Assembly: GCF_030316855.1 (NCBI RefSeq) | Contig: NZ_JASZYR010000007.1 | Location: 62,001-126,000, forward strand | From: Variovorax sp. J22P240 | GTDB taxonomy: Bacteria; Pseudomonadota; Gammaproteobacteria; Burkholderiales; Burkholderiaceae_C | Length of the DNA: 64,000 nt | Direction of reading: 5' to 3' | Shown here: piece after piece, positions 50,712 through 60,971 of the stretch | Layout: each line of letters begins with the position of its first letter | Position numbering within the stretch: the first letter of the stretch is position 1 | Position numbers and translations under genes: made by a program | Notes under the pieces: model-generated | Told to the model about the DNA's origin: nothing | Seen by the model: only the letters and a program-made list of their open reading frames with translations | The model's database searches: none

Positions 50712-50885
50712 CGATGAGTCGTACGAGGCGGTGTATCACTCCGCAGTGAACTTCAGTTCGCTGGGCTAGGGAATGTGGTCATGACCAGCCCTGCAAGCTG
50801 CTGGGCCCGCTCGAGGCTGCGAATGGGTGTTGTGATGTTCGGCCTGACCGGCGCAGCGTTGATTGAAAAGGGCGCGGAGGAGTAG
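50712..50885 (+). pseudogene. Degraded copy of the channel gene at 49042
   Basis: The DNA aligns with 49270-49479. YEAVYHSAVNFSSLG is followed by a TAG where the intact copy has the TAC of GYGD. Then come GGGCCCGCTCGAGGC, TGATGTTCGGC and a GGAG.AGTAG end. Small deletions remove the frame after the filter. It lacks the first membrane segments. It is a recent, partial duplication about 1.4 kb from its parent. Confidence 0.85.
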
Positions 50886-51110
50886 TTGACAAACACTGAG
50901 GCTACAGCCGCAACGTCAACCGGACCTAACGAAAACCGGGGCGGGCTAATAGGTGGATTCACCACAAAGAACTGGGATTCCTGTGGCTGATACCAAGTGC
51001 CTCCGCATGGAAGCTGATCGGCGCGTTCTACGAACTCGAGTCGGGCCGAGTGCGCTTTCTGGACTGACTGTGCTGCTTGACTCAATGCAGACTCAATCTG
51101 GTCAACGAAT

Positions 51111-52730
51111 CTAGAGCATCCATTCGATCGGCAACGCTTCGAGCAAGTCGAGGTACAGGAGTTTCAAGGGACTGGCGCCTGGCTCGAAAGTGTGCCGCGT
51201 CGCCCCATGCGGGCCGGATTCGACCCATTCCATGCCGTTGCCGTCCGGCGTCAGTTGCACATGGTAGGCATCTTGCGGGGTGCGGGTTTCAAACATCTGG
51301 TGGAGCTGGCCCGCCAGCACCGGACTGTCAATGACGACGCCCATTTCGGTGTTGAGGCGCGAGGAGCGCGGATCGAGGTTGAATGAACCGACGAAGATGC
51401 GTTCGCGGTCCACGGCAAAGGTCTTCGCGTGCAGGCTCGCGGCCGAACTCCCCTGGCTGCCGCCGCTGCCTGGCGGGCCCCTGCGCGCAGCGTCGATGTC
51501 CCAATCGGCATCCCTGTCGGGACCAGCCACACCAATACCTGGCTTCAGTTCGTAGATCGTGACGCCACCCTCAAGAAGTTCTTTCCGGTACTTAGCATAG
51601 CCGGCGTGGACCGGCGCAACGTCGGTCGCGGCGAGAGAATTGGTCAGCACCCTGACCTTGACACCGCTCTGTGCCAGCTTCACCAGGTCGTCGGTGCCCC
51701 TGCGGCCAGGCACGAAGTAGGGTGACACGAGGTCCACCTCGAGCTTCGGCTGGCCCATCTGGGCGAGCAACTGGGGCAGCATCTGCAGATCGCTGCGATC
51801 GGTCGGCTCCAGCACCTTGGCGGGGTCGTCGTGCAGCACGCGCGCGCTGGTCCATTCAAAACCCACCGAATGCTGGTCGAGTTCGCCCAGCAGTGGCGTC
51901 CGCCGTACCGCCTCCACGTAGCGTTGGGCCTGGGGGTCGCTGTGCACCTTTTCCCAGCTCTGCCTAAGCATTTCGGTGGCGCCGGGCCGCGACCTGGGCA
52001 ACAGGCTCGATGCCGGATAGGCCGATGGGCTGTTCCAGAACAAGTCGAATTGGTCGGAGACCTGTTGCACCACCGGCCCGACCACAAGCACGTCCAGGTC
52101 CTGGAACCCGATCTCCATATTGGCGCCGAAGTACTCGTCGCCGATGTTGCGTCCGCCGACGATCGACACCTGGTTGTCGGCGGTGAAGGATTTGTTGTGC
52201 ATGCGTCGGTTGAGGCGCGAGAAATCGAGCGCGAAGTCCCCGACCCTGAAGCCGCGATTGGCGAACGGGTTGAAGAGGCGGACCTCGATGTTCGCATGCG
52301 CATTCAGCGCTGCCAGGGTCGGGTCCAGGCCGCTGGTGTTGGCATCGTCGAGCAGCAGGCGTATCCGCACCCCGCGCTCGGCGGCCTGCCAGACCGCCTC
52401 GAACATCAGCTCGCCGGTGGTGTCGCGGCGCCAGATGTAGTACTGCAGGTCGAGGCTGCGCTCCGCACGCCGCGCCAGCACGATGCGGGCCGCGAAAGCG
52501 TCTTCGGCATTCTGCAGCGGATGGATGCCGGACTTGGCCGGATGGGCCGCCATGTCGTTGCGCACATCGCGGGCCAGTCGCGTGTCGTCGGTGTTGGCCA
52601 AGGTGATGGATCCCGTCTTGCTCACCTGGTCCGGCAGGCTGGCGCAGCCGCCGAGGACGAGGCCAAGCTGCAGGGCCAGCATCCATGAGAGTCGATGCGT
52701 CCGATGACGCGGGCGGTGATGAAGTCGCAT
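51111..52730 (-). CDS. Phospholipase D-like lipoprotein (cardiolipin synthase-type)
   Basis: The 539-residue protein has a lipobox (LGLVLGGC) in its first 30 residues and two HKD motifs: HNKSFTADNQVSIVGG with GRNIGDEYF, and HAKTFAVDRERIFVGSFNLD. DLQYYIWRRDTTGELM and LLLDDANTSG are typical of the phosphatidylserine/cardiolipin synthase-like branch. Both catalytic His-Lys pairs are intact, so it should be an active phosphodiesterase or phosphatidyl transferase at the membrane. Starts at 52730 and 52682 are both possible; the longer was kept. No operon partner is evident. Confidence 0.9.
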   Translation of the reverse strand: MRLHHRPRHRTHRLSWMLALQLGLVLGGCASLPDQVSKTGSITLANTDDTRLARDVRNDMAAHPAKSGIHPLQNAEDAFAARIVLARRAERSLDLQYYIWRRDTTGELMFEAVWQAAERGVRIRLLLDDANTSGLDPTLAALNAHANIEVRLFNPFANRGFRVGDFALDFSRLNRRMHNKSFTADNQVSIVGGRNIGDEYFGANMEIGFQDLDVLVVGPVVQQVSDQFDLFWNSPSAYPASSLLPRSRPGATEMLRQSWEKVHSDPQAQRYVEAVRRTPLLGELDQHSVGFEWTSARVLHDDPAKVLEPTDRSDLQMLPQLLAQMGQPKLEVDLVSPYFVPGRRGTDDLVKLAQSGVKVRVLTNSLAATDVAPVHAGYAKYRKELLEGGVTIYELKPGIGVAGPDRDADWDIDAARRGPPGSGGSQGSSAASLHAKTFAVDRERIFVGSFNLDPRSSRLNTEMGVVIDSPVLAGQLHQMFETRTPQDAYHVQLTPDGNGMEWVESGPHGATRHTFEPGASPLKLLYLDLLEALPIEWML

Positions 52731-53443
52731 GATGATCGAGATCTTCGTCTTCTAGTCTAGGACGCGTCGGACTTGAGCAGAGGGAACTTTTCGCCGTTAG
52801 GCCACGAGGGCGTCGTCCCTCATGATGCCCCACTCACATCATTCACGTCTGTGTTGGCCCGGGTGTTGGGACGAGCCGGGCAAGCTGATGATGCGCAGTC
52901 TGCTGCTGCAAGGCGTGCCGCTGTGTTTCCTAGAACCCTTCGAGAGCCTGGGTTACGGCATGGACGGGGCCCGCCTCGCAATCCCTTCTTCGCGTCAATC
53001 CAGCCCCGCAACGCGATAGTCCTGCCGACGAGGGCGGAAAGACACGGCATGAGTCGTGGGCTTGGTTCGGCCGTGCCTCTGCCTTGCATCTTGCTCATTT
53101 GGTCACCCTCGATTTGAATTTGCAGTTTGGGCCTCCAGCGACTGCCGCACGGGTTCCAGGCCCTCGAGTACCTGCCGGGTTCGGCGGCGAACTCAAGTTC
53201 GCGGCCCCGTAGCGGCTGCTCGCCCCGCTTTGAATCCGACATTCAAGTCAGCCGTTCTGCTTTCAGGCGGCCGCGCTGTCCCGCGCACCGGGATGGCCCG
53301 GGTAGTGCATGGCTTGCGCCGCGCAGCAGCGGGTGTTCGCAGAGATTGCGCGCCACGACGGCCCGAGCCTGCGTCATTGACTGGGCTTCTCATCGGGCGC
53401 ATATTGTTCGCCCGAGTTTTGCAACAGAAGCGGAGGTGCGGCG
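52731..53443. other. Intergenic, nothing recognised; possible promoter at its right end
   Basis: About 710 bp with several open frames of about 100 codons but no recognisable family. TTGACT near 53376 and TATTGT near 53401 could be a poorly spaced promoter for the oxidase gene. Confidence 0.35.
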
Positions 53444-54823
53444 ATGACAACGATGGCCAAGCCGACGATCGACGGTGTTCGGGAGCGCGCTCGCGGGCAG
53501 GTGATCACTCCCACCGACGACGGCTACGAAGGGGCGCGCAAGGTCTACAACGGAATGATCGATCGGCGGCCCTCGGTCGTGATCCGTGCGGTCGACGTTG
53601 GCGACGTGATGGCCGGCGTCGAGTATGCGCGCGAGAACGGCCTCGATCTGTCGGTGCGCGGCGGGTCGCACAGCGTTCCCGGCTTCGGGACGTGCGAAGG
53701 GGGCGTCGTGATCGACCTCTCGCAGATGAAGGGCGTGCGGATCGATCCGAATCGCAAGACGGCGCGGGCAGGCGGCGGGACCCTGTGGGCCGACTTCAAT
53801 CACGCGACGTACCCGTTCGGCTTGGCGACGACCGGTGGAATCATCGGCTCGACCGGCATCGCCGGGCTGACGCTTGGCGGCGGCATCGGCTACCTCACGC
53901 GCGGGTTCGGGCTATCGCTCGACAACCTGCTCTCGGCGGATCTCGTAACGGCGGACGGACAGTTCCGCGTGGCGAGTGTCGCGGAGAACGAGGATCTCTT
54001 CTGGGCAATCCGCGGCGGAGGCGGGAACTTCGGCGTGGTGACCTCGTTCGAGTACCAGCTGCACCCGGTCAAGGACATTACGGCAGGCATCTTCTTCTTT
54101 CCGATCGAGAAGGTGCGCGAGGTGTTGCAGTTCTACCGCGACTATGTGGCGAAAGCACCGGAGGAAATGGGGCTGTTCCCAGCGTTCCAGATTGCCCCGC
54201 CACTGCCGTTCATCAAAGCAGAGGACCATGGCAAGACGTTCATTGCGATCGTCTCGTGTTGGGCCGGGCCGATGGACAAGGCGGACGCGGAAATGGCGAA
54301 GATACGCGGCGCGGCGCCGGTCGTTGCGGAGATGGTCGCGCCGATGCCGTACTACGTGATCAACGGCCTTTTCGATGCGCTGCTGCCTCCGGGCTTGCAG
54401 CACTACTGGAAGGCCTCATTCGCGACCGAGTTGACGGATGGAGCGATCGAGGCCCACGCCCGGTTCGGGCCGCAGGTGCCGGTGGTGAACTCCACGATGC
54501 ACATCTACCCGATCAACGGAGCCTGCCACCGCGTGAGGCCGGACGCGACCGCATGGGGCCATCGCGACGCGAGCTTCGCGACCGTGATCGCTGGGATGTG
54601 GCCGGATCCCGCTGACAACGCCAGGAACACGAAGTGGGTAAAGGACTATTACAAAGCCCTGGAGCCCCACTCGCAAGCAGGCGGCTACATCAACTTCATG
54701 GCCGAGGACGACCAGGGCCGGGTCAAGGACAATTACGGACCGCACTACGACAAGCTGGCGTCGATCAAGCGCAAGTACGACCCGGGCAACCTGTTCCACA
54801 TGAACCAAAATATCCAGCCGTAG
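53444..54823 (+). CDS. FAD-linked oxidoreductase of the berberine-bridge-enzyme/VAO type
   Basis: The 459-residue flavoprotein has an FAD_binding_4 domain (about 40-180: PSVVIRAVDVGDVMAGVEYA, LSVRGGSHSVPGFGTCEGG, GIAGLTLGGGIGYLTRGFGL) and a C-terminal BBE segment (YDPGNLFHMNQNI). The histidine in GGSHS is at the position of the covalent FAD link in this family; the second, cysteine link is not evident. Such enzymes oxidise sugars or alcohols with O2. GGAGGTG is 7 bp before the ATG at 53444. It stands alone, so the substrate is open. Confidence 0.9.
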   Translation: MTTMAKPTIDGVRERARGQVITPTDDGYEGARKVYNGMIDRRPSVVIRAVDVGDVMAGVEYARENGLDLSVRGGSHSVPGFGTCEGGVVIDLSQMKGVRIDPNRKTARAGGGTLWADFNHATYPFGLATTGGIIGSTGIAGLTLGGGIGYLTRGFGLSLDNLLSADLVTADGQFRVASVAENEDLFWAIRGGGGNFGVVTSFEYQLHPVKDITAGIFFFPIEKVREVLQFYRDYVAKAPEEMGLFPAFQIAPPLPFIKAEDHGKTFIAIVSCWAGPMDKADAEMAKIRGAAPVVAEMVAPMPYYVINGLFDALLPPGLQHYWKASFATELTDGAIEAHARFGPQVPVVNSTMHIYPINGACHRVRPDATAWGHRDASFATVIAGMWPDPADNARNTKWVKDYYKALEPHSQAGGYINFMAEDDQGRVKDNYGPHYDKLASIKRKYDPGNLFHMNQNIQP

Positions 54824-55234
54824 CACGGTCGTCGACGCGCGACGCGGGGTGGCATCTGAATCGTCCACCTCGGGTTGAGCGCGCCGTCGAGTGACTGCTC
54901 CTGGCGCTAACGTCGACCGACGGCTCCCGGCCCGGGACTGCCTGTTTGCCAAACCCGCCTATAGGCGCCCTTGGACAGCAGCGCGCTCTGCGAAGGTCAG
55001 CTACCAAGCACGACCGCGAACTGGTACTCGCGGCCCACAACCGGAGGTACGCAAAGGTCGGCTTCCGGGCGCTCTACGTCGCGCCTAACCAAGGCAACGG
55101 GCGACTGCGAGGAATTTCATAACCTGGACCACATTGGCCGGAATTGCTCTTGCTTGTCCGCGTGCGCGTGCTTACGGTGCACCGCGTCCTACTCGTCTAC
55201 TGGGCGTCTAGCCTCGAGCATCAGCGCGTAGGAC
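54824..55234. other. Intergenic with one copy of a dispersed repeat
   Basis: About 410 bp, with no gene recognised. Bases 54944-54981 resemble 63947-63985 near the right end of the window. Confidence 0.5.
54944..54981. repeat. Dispersed non-coding repeat, copy 1
   Basis: About 38 bp including ATAGGCGCCCTTGGACAGCA align with 63947-63985. It is shared between two intergenic regions 9 kb apart. Confidence 0.5.
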
Positions 55235-56248
55235 TCAGGCCAGCCACTGCATCAACGCAAGCGCCAGCACGACCAGCAAGACCGTCTCGCCCATCATCAG
55301 CATCACGGGCTTGAGGCCGACGGTGACCAGATCCTTCAACTGAGTCTTTATGCCGATGCCCGCGATGGCGGCCACCAGGCACCATCGCGAGAAATCGCTG
55401 CCGCCCTTGACGACGACCGACGGCAGCCAGCCCGTGCTGTTCACCGCCACCAGGAGCACAAAGCCGATGACGAAGCCCGGAAGGAGCGGTGGGCGCCGGC
55501 CACCCGTTTGACTGGATTGGCGGCGCGACAACATCACCGCAAAGACGATCACCGGCAACAGCATGGCCACGCGCATCAACTTGACCAAGGTGGCCACGTC
55601 GCCCGTCCGTTGCGACATGCTGTAGCCGGCACCGACCACTTGGGCCACGTCATGTATCGTCGCGCCGAGAAACACCCCGGCGGCACGCGGGTCCAGTCCC
55701 ATGGCCTGCGCGATCATCGGGTAGACGATCATCGCCATCGTCGACAACGCCGACACGCCGACGACGGTGAACAGCGTCGCCCGCTCCTTCAGCGGATGGT
55801 TCGGCAGCGCTGCGGCCAGCGCCATCGCCGCGGAAGCGCCGCAGATCGCGGTGGCCCCGCCGCTGAGCAGGCCGAACAGGGTCTGAAACCCCATCAGGCG
55901 CGCCGCCAGCATCGACAACAGGATCGTCGTCGCGACGCAAACCACGACGATTGCCACCGGCTGCCATCCGAGCTCGACGACCTGGCCGACGGTGATCCGA
56001 ACCCCGAGCAGCGCGACGCCGATGCGCAGCAGCGTCCGGCCCGCGAATTCGATGCCCGGCTTGCAGGCGCCCTCGCCGGAGAGGAAGTTCATCGCAATGC
56101 CCAGCAGCAGCGCGAACAGCATCACGGGCGCACCATAGTGCTCCGCGAGGAAGGTCGAGGCCGCAGCGACCACGCCACAGGCCAGCACCCCCGGAAACAG
56201 CAAGCGCACGCGGCCGGGGACCGCGCCGATCGTGGGTGTGGTGGTCAT
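55235..56248 (-). CDS. YeiH-family (UPF0324) putative sulfate exporter, copy 3 (cluster B)
   Basis: The 337-residue inner-membrane protein has about ten membrane segments, GGATAICGASAAMALAAALP and GATIHDVAQVVGAGYSMS. It is a paralogue of the proteins at 1778 and 16036 and more similar in the core to copy 1. The ATG at 56248 lies 4 bp after the ligase stop, so it is the last gene of the six-gene cluster B operon. An exporter closing a degradation operon suggests removal of a small anion made by the pathway, which is inference. Confidence 0.9.
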   Translation of the reverse strand: MTTTPTIGAVPGRVRLLFPGVLACGVVAAASTFLAEHYGAPVMLFALLLGIAMNFLSGEGACKPGIEFAGRTLLRIGVALLGVRITVGQVVELGWQPVAIVVVCVATTILLSMLAARLMGFQTLFGLLSGGATAICGASAAMALAAALPNHPLKERATLFTVVGVSALSTMAMIVYPMIAQAMGLDPRAAGVFLGATIHDVAQVVGAGYSMSQRTGDVATLVKLMRVAMLLPVIVFAVMLSRRQSSQTGGRRPPLLPGFVIGFVLLVAVNSTGWLPSVVVKGGSDFSRWCLVAAIAGIGIKTQLKDLVTVGLKPVMLMMGETVLLVVLALALMQWLA

Positions 56249-56252
56249 GGCA

Positions 56253-57881
<1,629 letters not shown>

Positions 57882-57904
57882 GATGTGTGTTCCTTGATTC
57901 GTGT

Positions 57905-58897
57905 TCATTCAGGCTGGAAGCCGATGGCCTTCAGATTGGCGGCGTGTTTGTCAGACGCCGCACGCAGCGACTTCGACAGCTCGTCGGGCGTCAGCGGCAG
58001 GCCGATGTCCTGGCCCTGTTCCTTGAAGCGCTCGATCACCTTCGGCTGCTGCAACACCTTCAGCGTGGCCTCGCGGAGCTTGGCTTGCACATCAGATGGC
58101 ACGTCGGGCGTGGTCCACAGGCCCATCCAGGCGACGTCGCCGATCTTTGGGTAGCCGAGTTCAGTGAAGGTAGGCACGTCAGGCAGCGCGGCCAGCCGCT
58201 TGGGCGCGCCGACGGCAAAGGCCTTCAGCTTGCCGGCCTTGATCAGCGGAACGGAAGTCGCCGGACCGTCGAACATCAGCGCCACATGGCCGCCCATCAC
58301 GTCCTGCAGCGCGGGCGGTGAGCCCTTGTAGCCGACATGGGTCATGTCCAGGCCGGCCAGCTTGTTCAACTCCCGCCCCATGGTGTGCGACATCGAGCCG
58401 GTGCTGTACGAGGCATAGCTCACCTTGCCCGGATGGGCCTTCACGTAGGCGATGACTTCCTGCAGGTTCGATGCCGGCAGCGACGGAGTGCCGACGAGCA
58501 GCAGGCCGGTTTGGGTGAGCTGGGCCAACGGCTTAACGTCCCTGAACATGTCGACGCGGGATTTCGCAACGTGCGGGATCTCAGTGACCAGTCCGTTGAC
58601 GCCGACCATAAAGGTGTAGCCGTCGTGCGGTGATTGCAGCAGGTCCTGCGTGCCGATGGCGCCCATGGCCCCGGCCTTGTTGTCGACGATCACCGGCTGG
58701 CCGAGCAGTGGCGTCAGCCCCTCGGCCAATGTGCGCGCGACGGTGTCGGCGGTGCCGCCCGCTGGCGCGCCGACGACCAGGCGGATCGGCTTGCTGGGCC
58801 AGCCCTGGGCCAGCGCGGTGGGTGCCATCGCCAGCAGGGACACGGCCGCAAGGGCGCCGAGCATCGCGCGGCGCAGGGGAGTCTTCAGTTGTTGCAT
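57905..58897 (-). CDS. TctC/Bug-family solute-binding receptor (cluster B)
   Basis: The 330-residue periplasmic receptor has a signal peptide (to residue 30, PTALA). It is closely similar to the cluster A receptor at 14866, with shared blocks LAEGLTPLLGQPVIV, DLLQSPHDGYTF, YASYSTGSMSH, MTHVGYKGSPPAL and LPDVPTFTELGYP. GGAGACACACG precedes the ATG at 58897; the open frame above it is unused. Its ligand is probably the same class of acid as that of cluster A. No TctAB genes are present. Confidence 0.93.
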   Translation of the reverse strand: MQQLKTPLRRAMLGALAAVSLLAMAPTALAQGWPSKPIRLVVGAPAGGTADTVARTLAEGLTPLLGQPVIVDNKAGAMGAIGTQDLLQSPHDGYTFMVGVNGLVTEIPHVAKSRVDMFRDVKPLAQLTQTGLLLVGTPSLPASNLQEVIAYVKAHPGKVSYASYSTGSMSHTMGRELNKLAGLDMTHVGYKGSPPALQDVMGGHVALMFDGPATSVPLIKAGKLKAFAVGAPKRLAALPDVPTFTELGYPKIGDVAWMGLWTTPDVPSDVQAKLREATLKVLQQPKVIERFKEQGQDIGLPLTPDELSKSLRAASDKHAANLKAIGFQPE

Positions 58898-58946
58898 CGT
58901 GTGTCTCCGAATTGATATGTGGTGTGCGTATCGCCAGGGCCGGGTG

Positions 58947-59300
58947 TCAGTGCGCTGCTTCGCCGAGGTCGACCTCGACGCGGCCGTCAAGCACGCGCGC
59001 GGGGTAGGTGCGCACCGCGAGCCCGCCGCATGCGCCGTGGATGCAGCCGCTTGCAAGGTCGATGCGCAGGCCGTGTGCGGGGCATTGGATCGTGGTGCCA
59101 TCGAGCGCGCCCCTGGCGAGCGACGCGCCGGCGTGCGGGCAGCCGTCCGCGATCGCATGCACGGTGTCCTCGATGCAAAAGAGCGCAATCTCGTGGCCGT
59201 CGCGGCGGGCAAAGCCGCGTCCGCGCTCGCTCAGTTCCTGCTCTCCAAGCAGTTCGGTCCACCGTGGTGCCGCGGAAGTCGGGTCGTGGGAGATCGACAT
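58947..59300 (-). CDS. Rieske [2Fe-2S] ferredoxin-type protein (cluster B)
   Basis: The 117-residue single-domain Rieske protein has both ligand motifs, CPHAGASLARG and CPAHGLRI (Cys-x-His and Cys-x2-His), and the ending of the fold (TYPARVLDGRVEVDL). It would carry one electron at a time, usually to an oxygenase. No oxygenase gene lies in the operon, so its partner may be the broken monooxygenase at 62401 (unlikely by type) or a protein elsewhere. Cluster A has no copy. Confidence 0.9.
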   Translation of the reverse strand: MSISHDPTSAAPRWTELLGEQELSERGRGFARRDGHEIALFCIEDTVHAIADGCPHAGASLARGALDGTTIQCPAHGLRIDLASGCIHGACGGLAVRTYPARVLDGRVEVDLGEAAH

Positions 59301-59341
59301 GCTGTTGTCCTCGTGGATCGGCGCCGGGGAGAACAGCGTTC

Positions 59342-60397
59342 TCAGGCGGCGACGCGCATCGGCACGCCGCGCTGGCCCTGGGCCCTGTTCGGTGCGAATC
59401 CGATTCGCGCCAGCGTCTCCTCGGTGCTGCGGTAGGTCTCGCCGATCCGGTAGATGCGGCGCGCCTCGACACCGCTGGCGATGTCGCGGTTCAGAACCCG
59501 TGCGATGGCCACCATGGCCTCGATCTGCTGCACCGATGTCATGCGCTCGCCGGTCGGCCCGAACAGTGTGTCCTCGATGCCCACGCGCACATGCATGCCC
59601 ATCGCGATGGCCATCGTGTTCATCGGATAGATGTGACGGTTCAGGGTCTCGAGCGTGAGCACCGCGCCGTCGGGCGTGCGGCGCACGAACTCCATCATGT
59701 CCGCCGGATTCAGACCGGCGAAGCCGCCACCGATCGCCACGTAATTCAGGATCAGCGGACCCATGTACACGCCGCGACGAATGAGCCGCTCCACCGTCTC
59801 AAGCTGGGCCACGTTGCCGAGCATGAAGTGCGGCTGAATTCCGCTGGCCGTGAGGCGCTTCAGGTGCTCGACATGCCACGATGGATTCGATGGCACGATC
59901 ATGTCGGTGTAGGCTGCCTGCAAGGCGGGATTGGAGAGCGAGGTGCCAGCGACATCGGCCTCGGTCATCAGCTCCATCACATTCATCTGGCTGGTGTTGA
60001 TGGCGATCGTCACCTGGTCGGGACGCGGGTTCAGGTCGGCCAGCATGTGGCGCGTATCGTCCGTCATCCACTTGGCGGCCTGGCCGTCATCCTCGGGGGC
60101 GAAGGAGATCGAGCCGCCCACCTGCAGGATCATCTTGGGCACCGCTTCGCGCAGGCGCGCCAGCATCTCATTGAACTTGGACAGGCGCTTGCTGCCCTTG
60201 CCGTCGTCTTCGCGCACGTGCACGTGCAGCACGGTGGCACCGGCGTTCCAGCAATCGACCGCTTTCTGGACCTGGGCGTCCATCGACACAGCGATGTCGT
60301 CGGAGTCGCTGGCGTCCCACTGGGGGCCGTAGGGCGCGACTTGGATGACGAGGGGTTGCTGGTTTTCAGGGAGGAGGGAGTCGTCGAAGAATTGCAT
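59342..60397 (-). CDS. BKACE-family (DUF849) beta-keto acid cleavage enzyme, copy 3 (cluster B)
   Basis: The 351-residue enzyme is collinear with the cluster A enzyme at 13783. The Zn-binding HVH is in ATVLHVHVREDDG; LQVGGSISFAPEDD, GTSLSNPALQA and MHVRVGIEDTLFGP are seen. The high similarity over the full length suggests the same or a closely related beta-keto acid substrate. It is the second gene of the cluster B operon, 48 bp after the CMD stop. Confidence 0.92.
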   Translation of the reverse strand: MQFFDDSLLPENQQPLVIQVAPYGPQWDASDSDDIAVSMDAQVQKAVDCWNAGATVLHVHVREDDGKGSKRLSKFNEMLARLREAVPKMILQVGGSISFAPEDDGQAAKWMTDDTRHMLADLNPRPDQVTIAINTSQMNVMELMTEADVAGTSLSNPALQAAYTDMIVPSNPSWHVEHLKRLTASGIQPHFMLGNVAQLETVERLIRRGVYMGPLILNYVAIGGGFAGLNPADMMEFVRRTPDGAVLTLETLNRHIYPMNTMAIAMGMHVRVGIEDTLFGPTGERMTSVQQIEAMVAIARVLNRDIASGVEARRIYRIGETYRSTEETLARIGFAPNRAQGQRGVPMRVAA

Positions 60398-60445
60398 GAT
60401 GTTTTGTCCTTGAAGTTCGGGGAGTGGAGTGGGTCGGGAGGCGGC

Positions 60446-60832
60446 TCAGCGCGCCGAAGCTGAGGCCATTTCGTCGAGCAGGATGGGTGCACCGATGCTC
60501 ATGGTGTGGATGCCGAGCACGCTCACGCACTGCAGCACGGCGGTGATCTCTTCCTTCGTGGCCCCGAGGTCCAGCGCCTTGCGGATGTGGCGGCGCACGC
60601 CCGGCCCATACATATGGGTGCACGAGGCGTCCACGGCGATGGCGAGGAATTCAACTGTCTTCGCATCGAGCACGCCCGACAGCATCGGCGCCATGGCCAT
60701 CGACATGAATTTCTCGGTCCACGCGGGGTCGAGTTCGGCGAAGGGTTCCCAGTTGGGATTCCAGTTGTCGGTGCTGCGCAAGCGGTCGCAGACCGGAGTC
60801 GATGATGAAGAGTGGGCGGTGTCGTGTTCCAT
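60446..60832 (-). CDS. Carboxymuconolactone decarboxylase (CMD/AhpD-like) family protein (cluster B)
   Basis: The 128-residue protein is nearly identical in its core to the cluster A copy at 18236: TPVCDRLRSTDNWNPNW, LDAKTVEFLAIAVDASCTH, MYGPGVRRHIRKALDLGATK, and VLQCVSVLGIHTMSIGAP. It has one cysteine in the active-site helix rather than CxxC. AGGAG lies 7 bp before the ATG at 60832. It is the first gene of the six-gene operon and divergent from the AraC gene. Confidence 0.88.
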   Translation of the reverse strand: MEHDTAHSSSSTPVCDRLRSTDNWNPNWEPFAELDPAWTEKFMSMAMAPMLSGVLDAKTVEFLAIAVDASCTHMYGPGVRRHIRKALDLGATKEEITAVLQCVSVLGIHTMSIGAPILLDEMASASAR

Positions 60833-60890
60833 GGTCGTGTCTCCTGAAGGTGGTGCTGCAGGTGACTTGCACGCTGCGGCTGGTTCGATA

Positions 60891-60945
60891 GTGATTGTTC
60901 CGACCTGGGGATTTGCCGATTGACCAAAGGTGCCATGCATTTAAC
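60891..60945 (-). promoter_or_regulatory. Conserved element, copy 3 (AraC/CMD intergenic, cluster B)
   Basis: Read on the minus strand it repeats the blocks of copies 1 and 2: TTAAATGCATG, CACC, TTGGTCAAT and, about 20 bp later, CGGAACAAT. It is one base shorter in the spacer. It lies 58 bp before the CMD start, close to the 56 bp seen in cluster A, and 26 bp before the AraC start. Confidence 0.75.
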
Positions 60946-60971
60946 CTAAGAGGACACACAGGGCTAACTCC

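Noticed and set aside
51831..52688. 285-codon plus-strand frame
   Set aside because: Antisense to the phospholipase-D-like gene with both HKD motifs intact.
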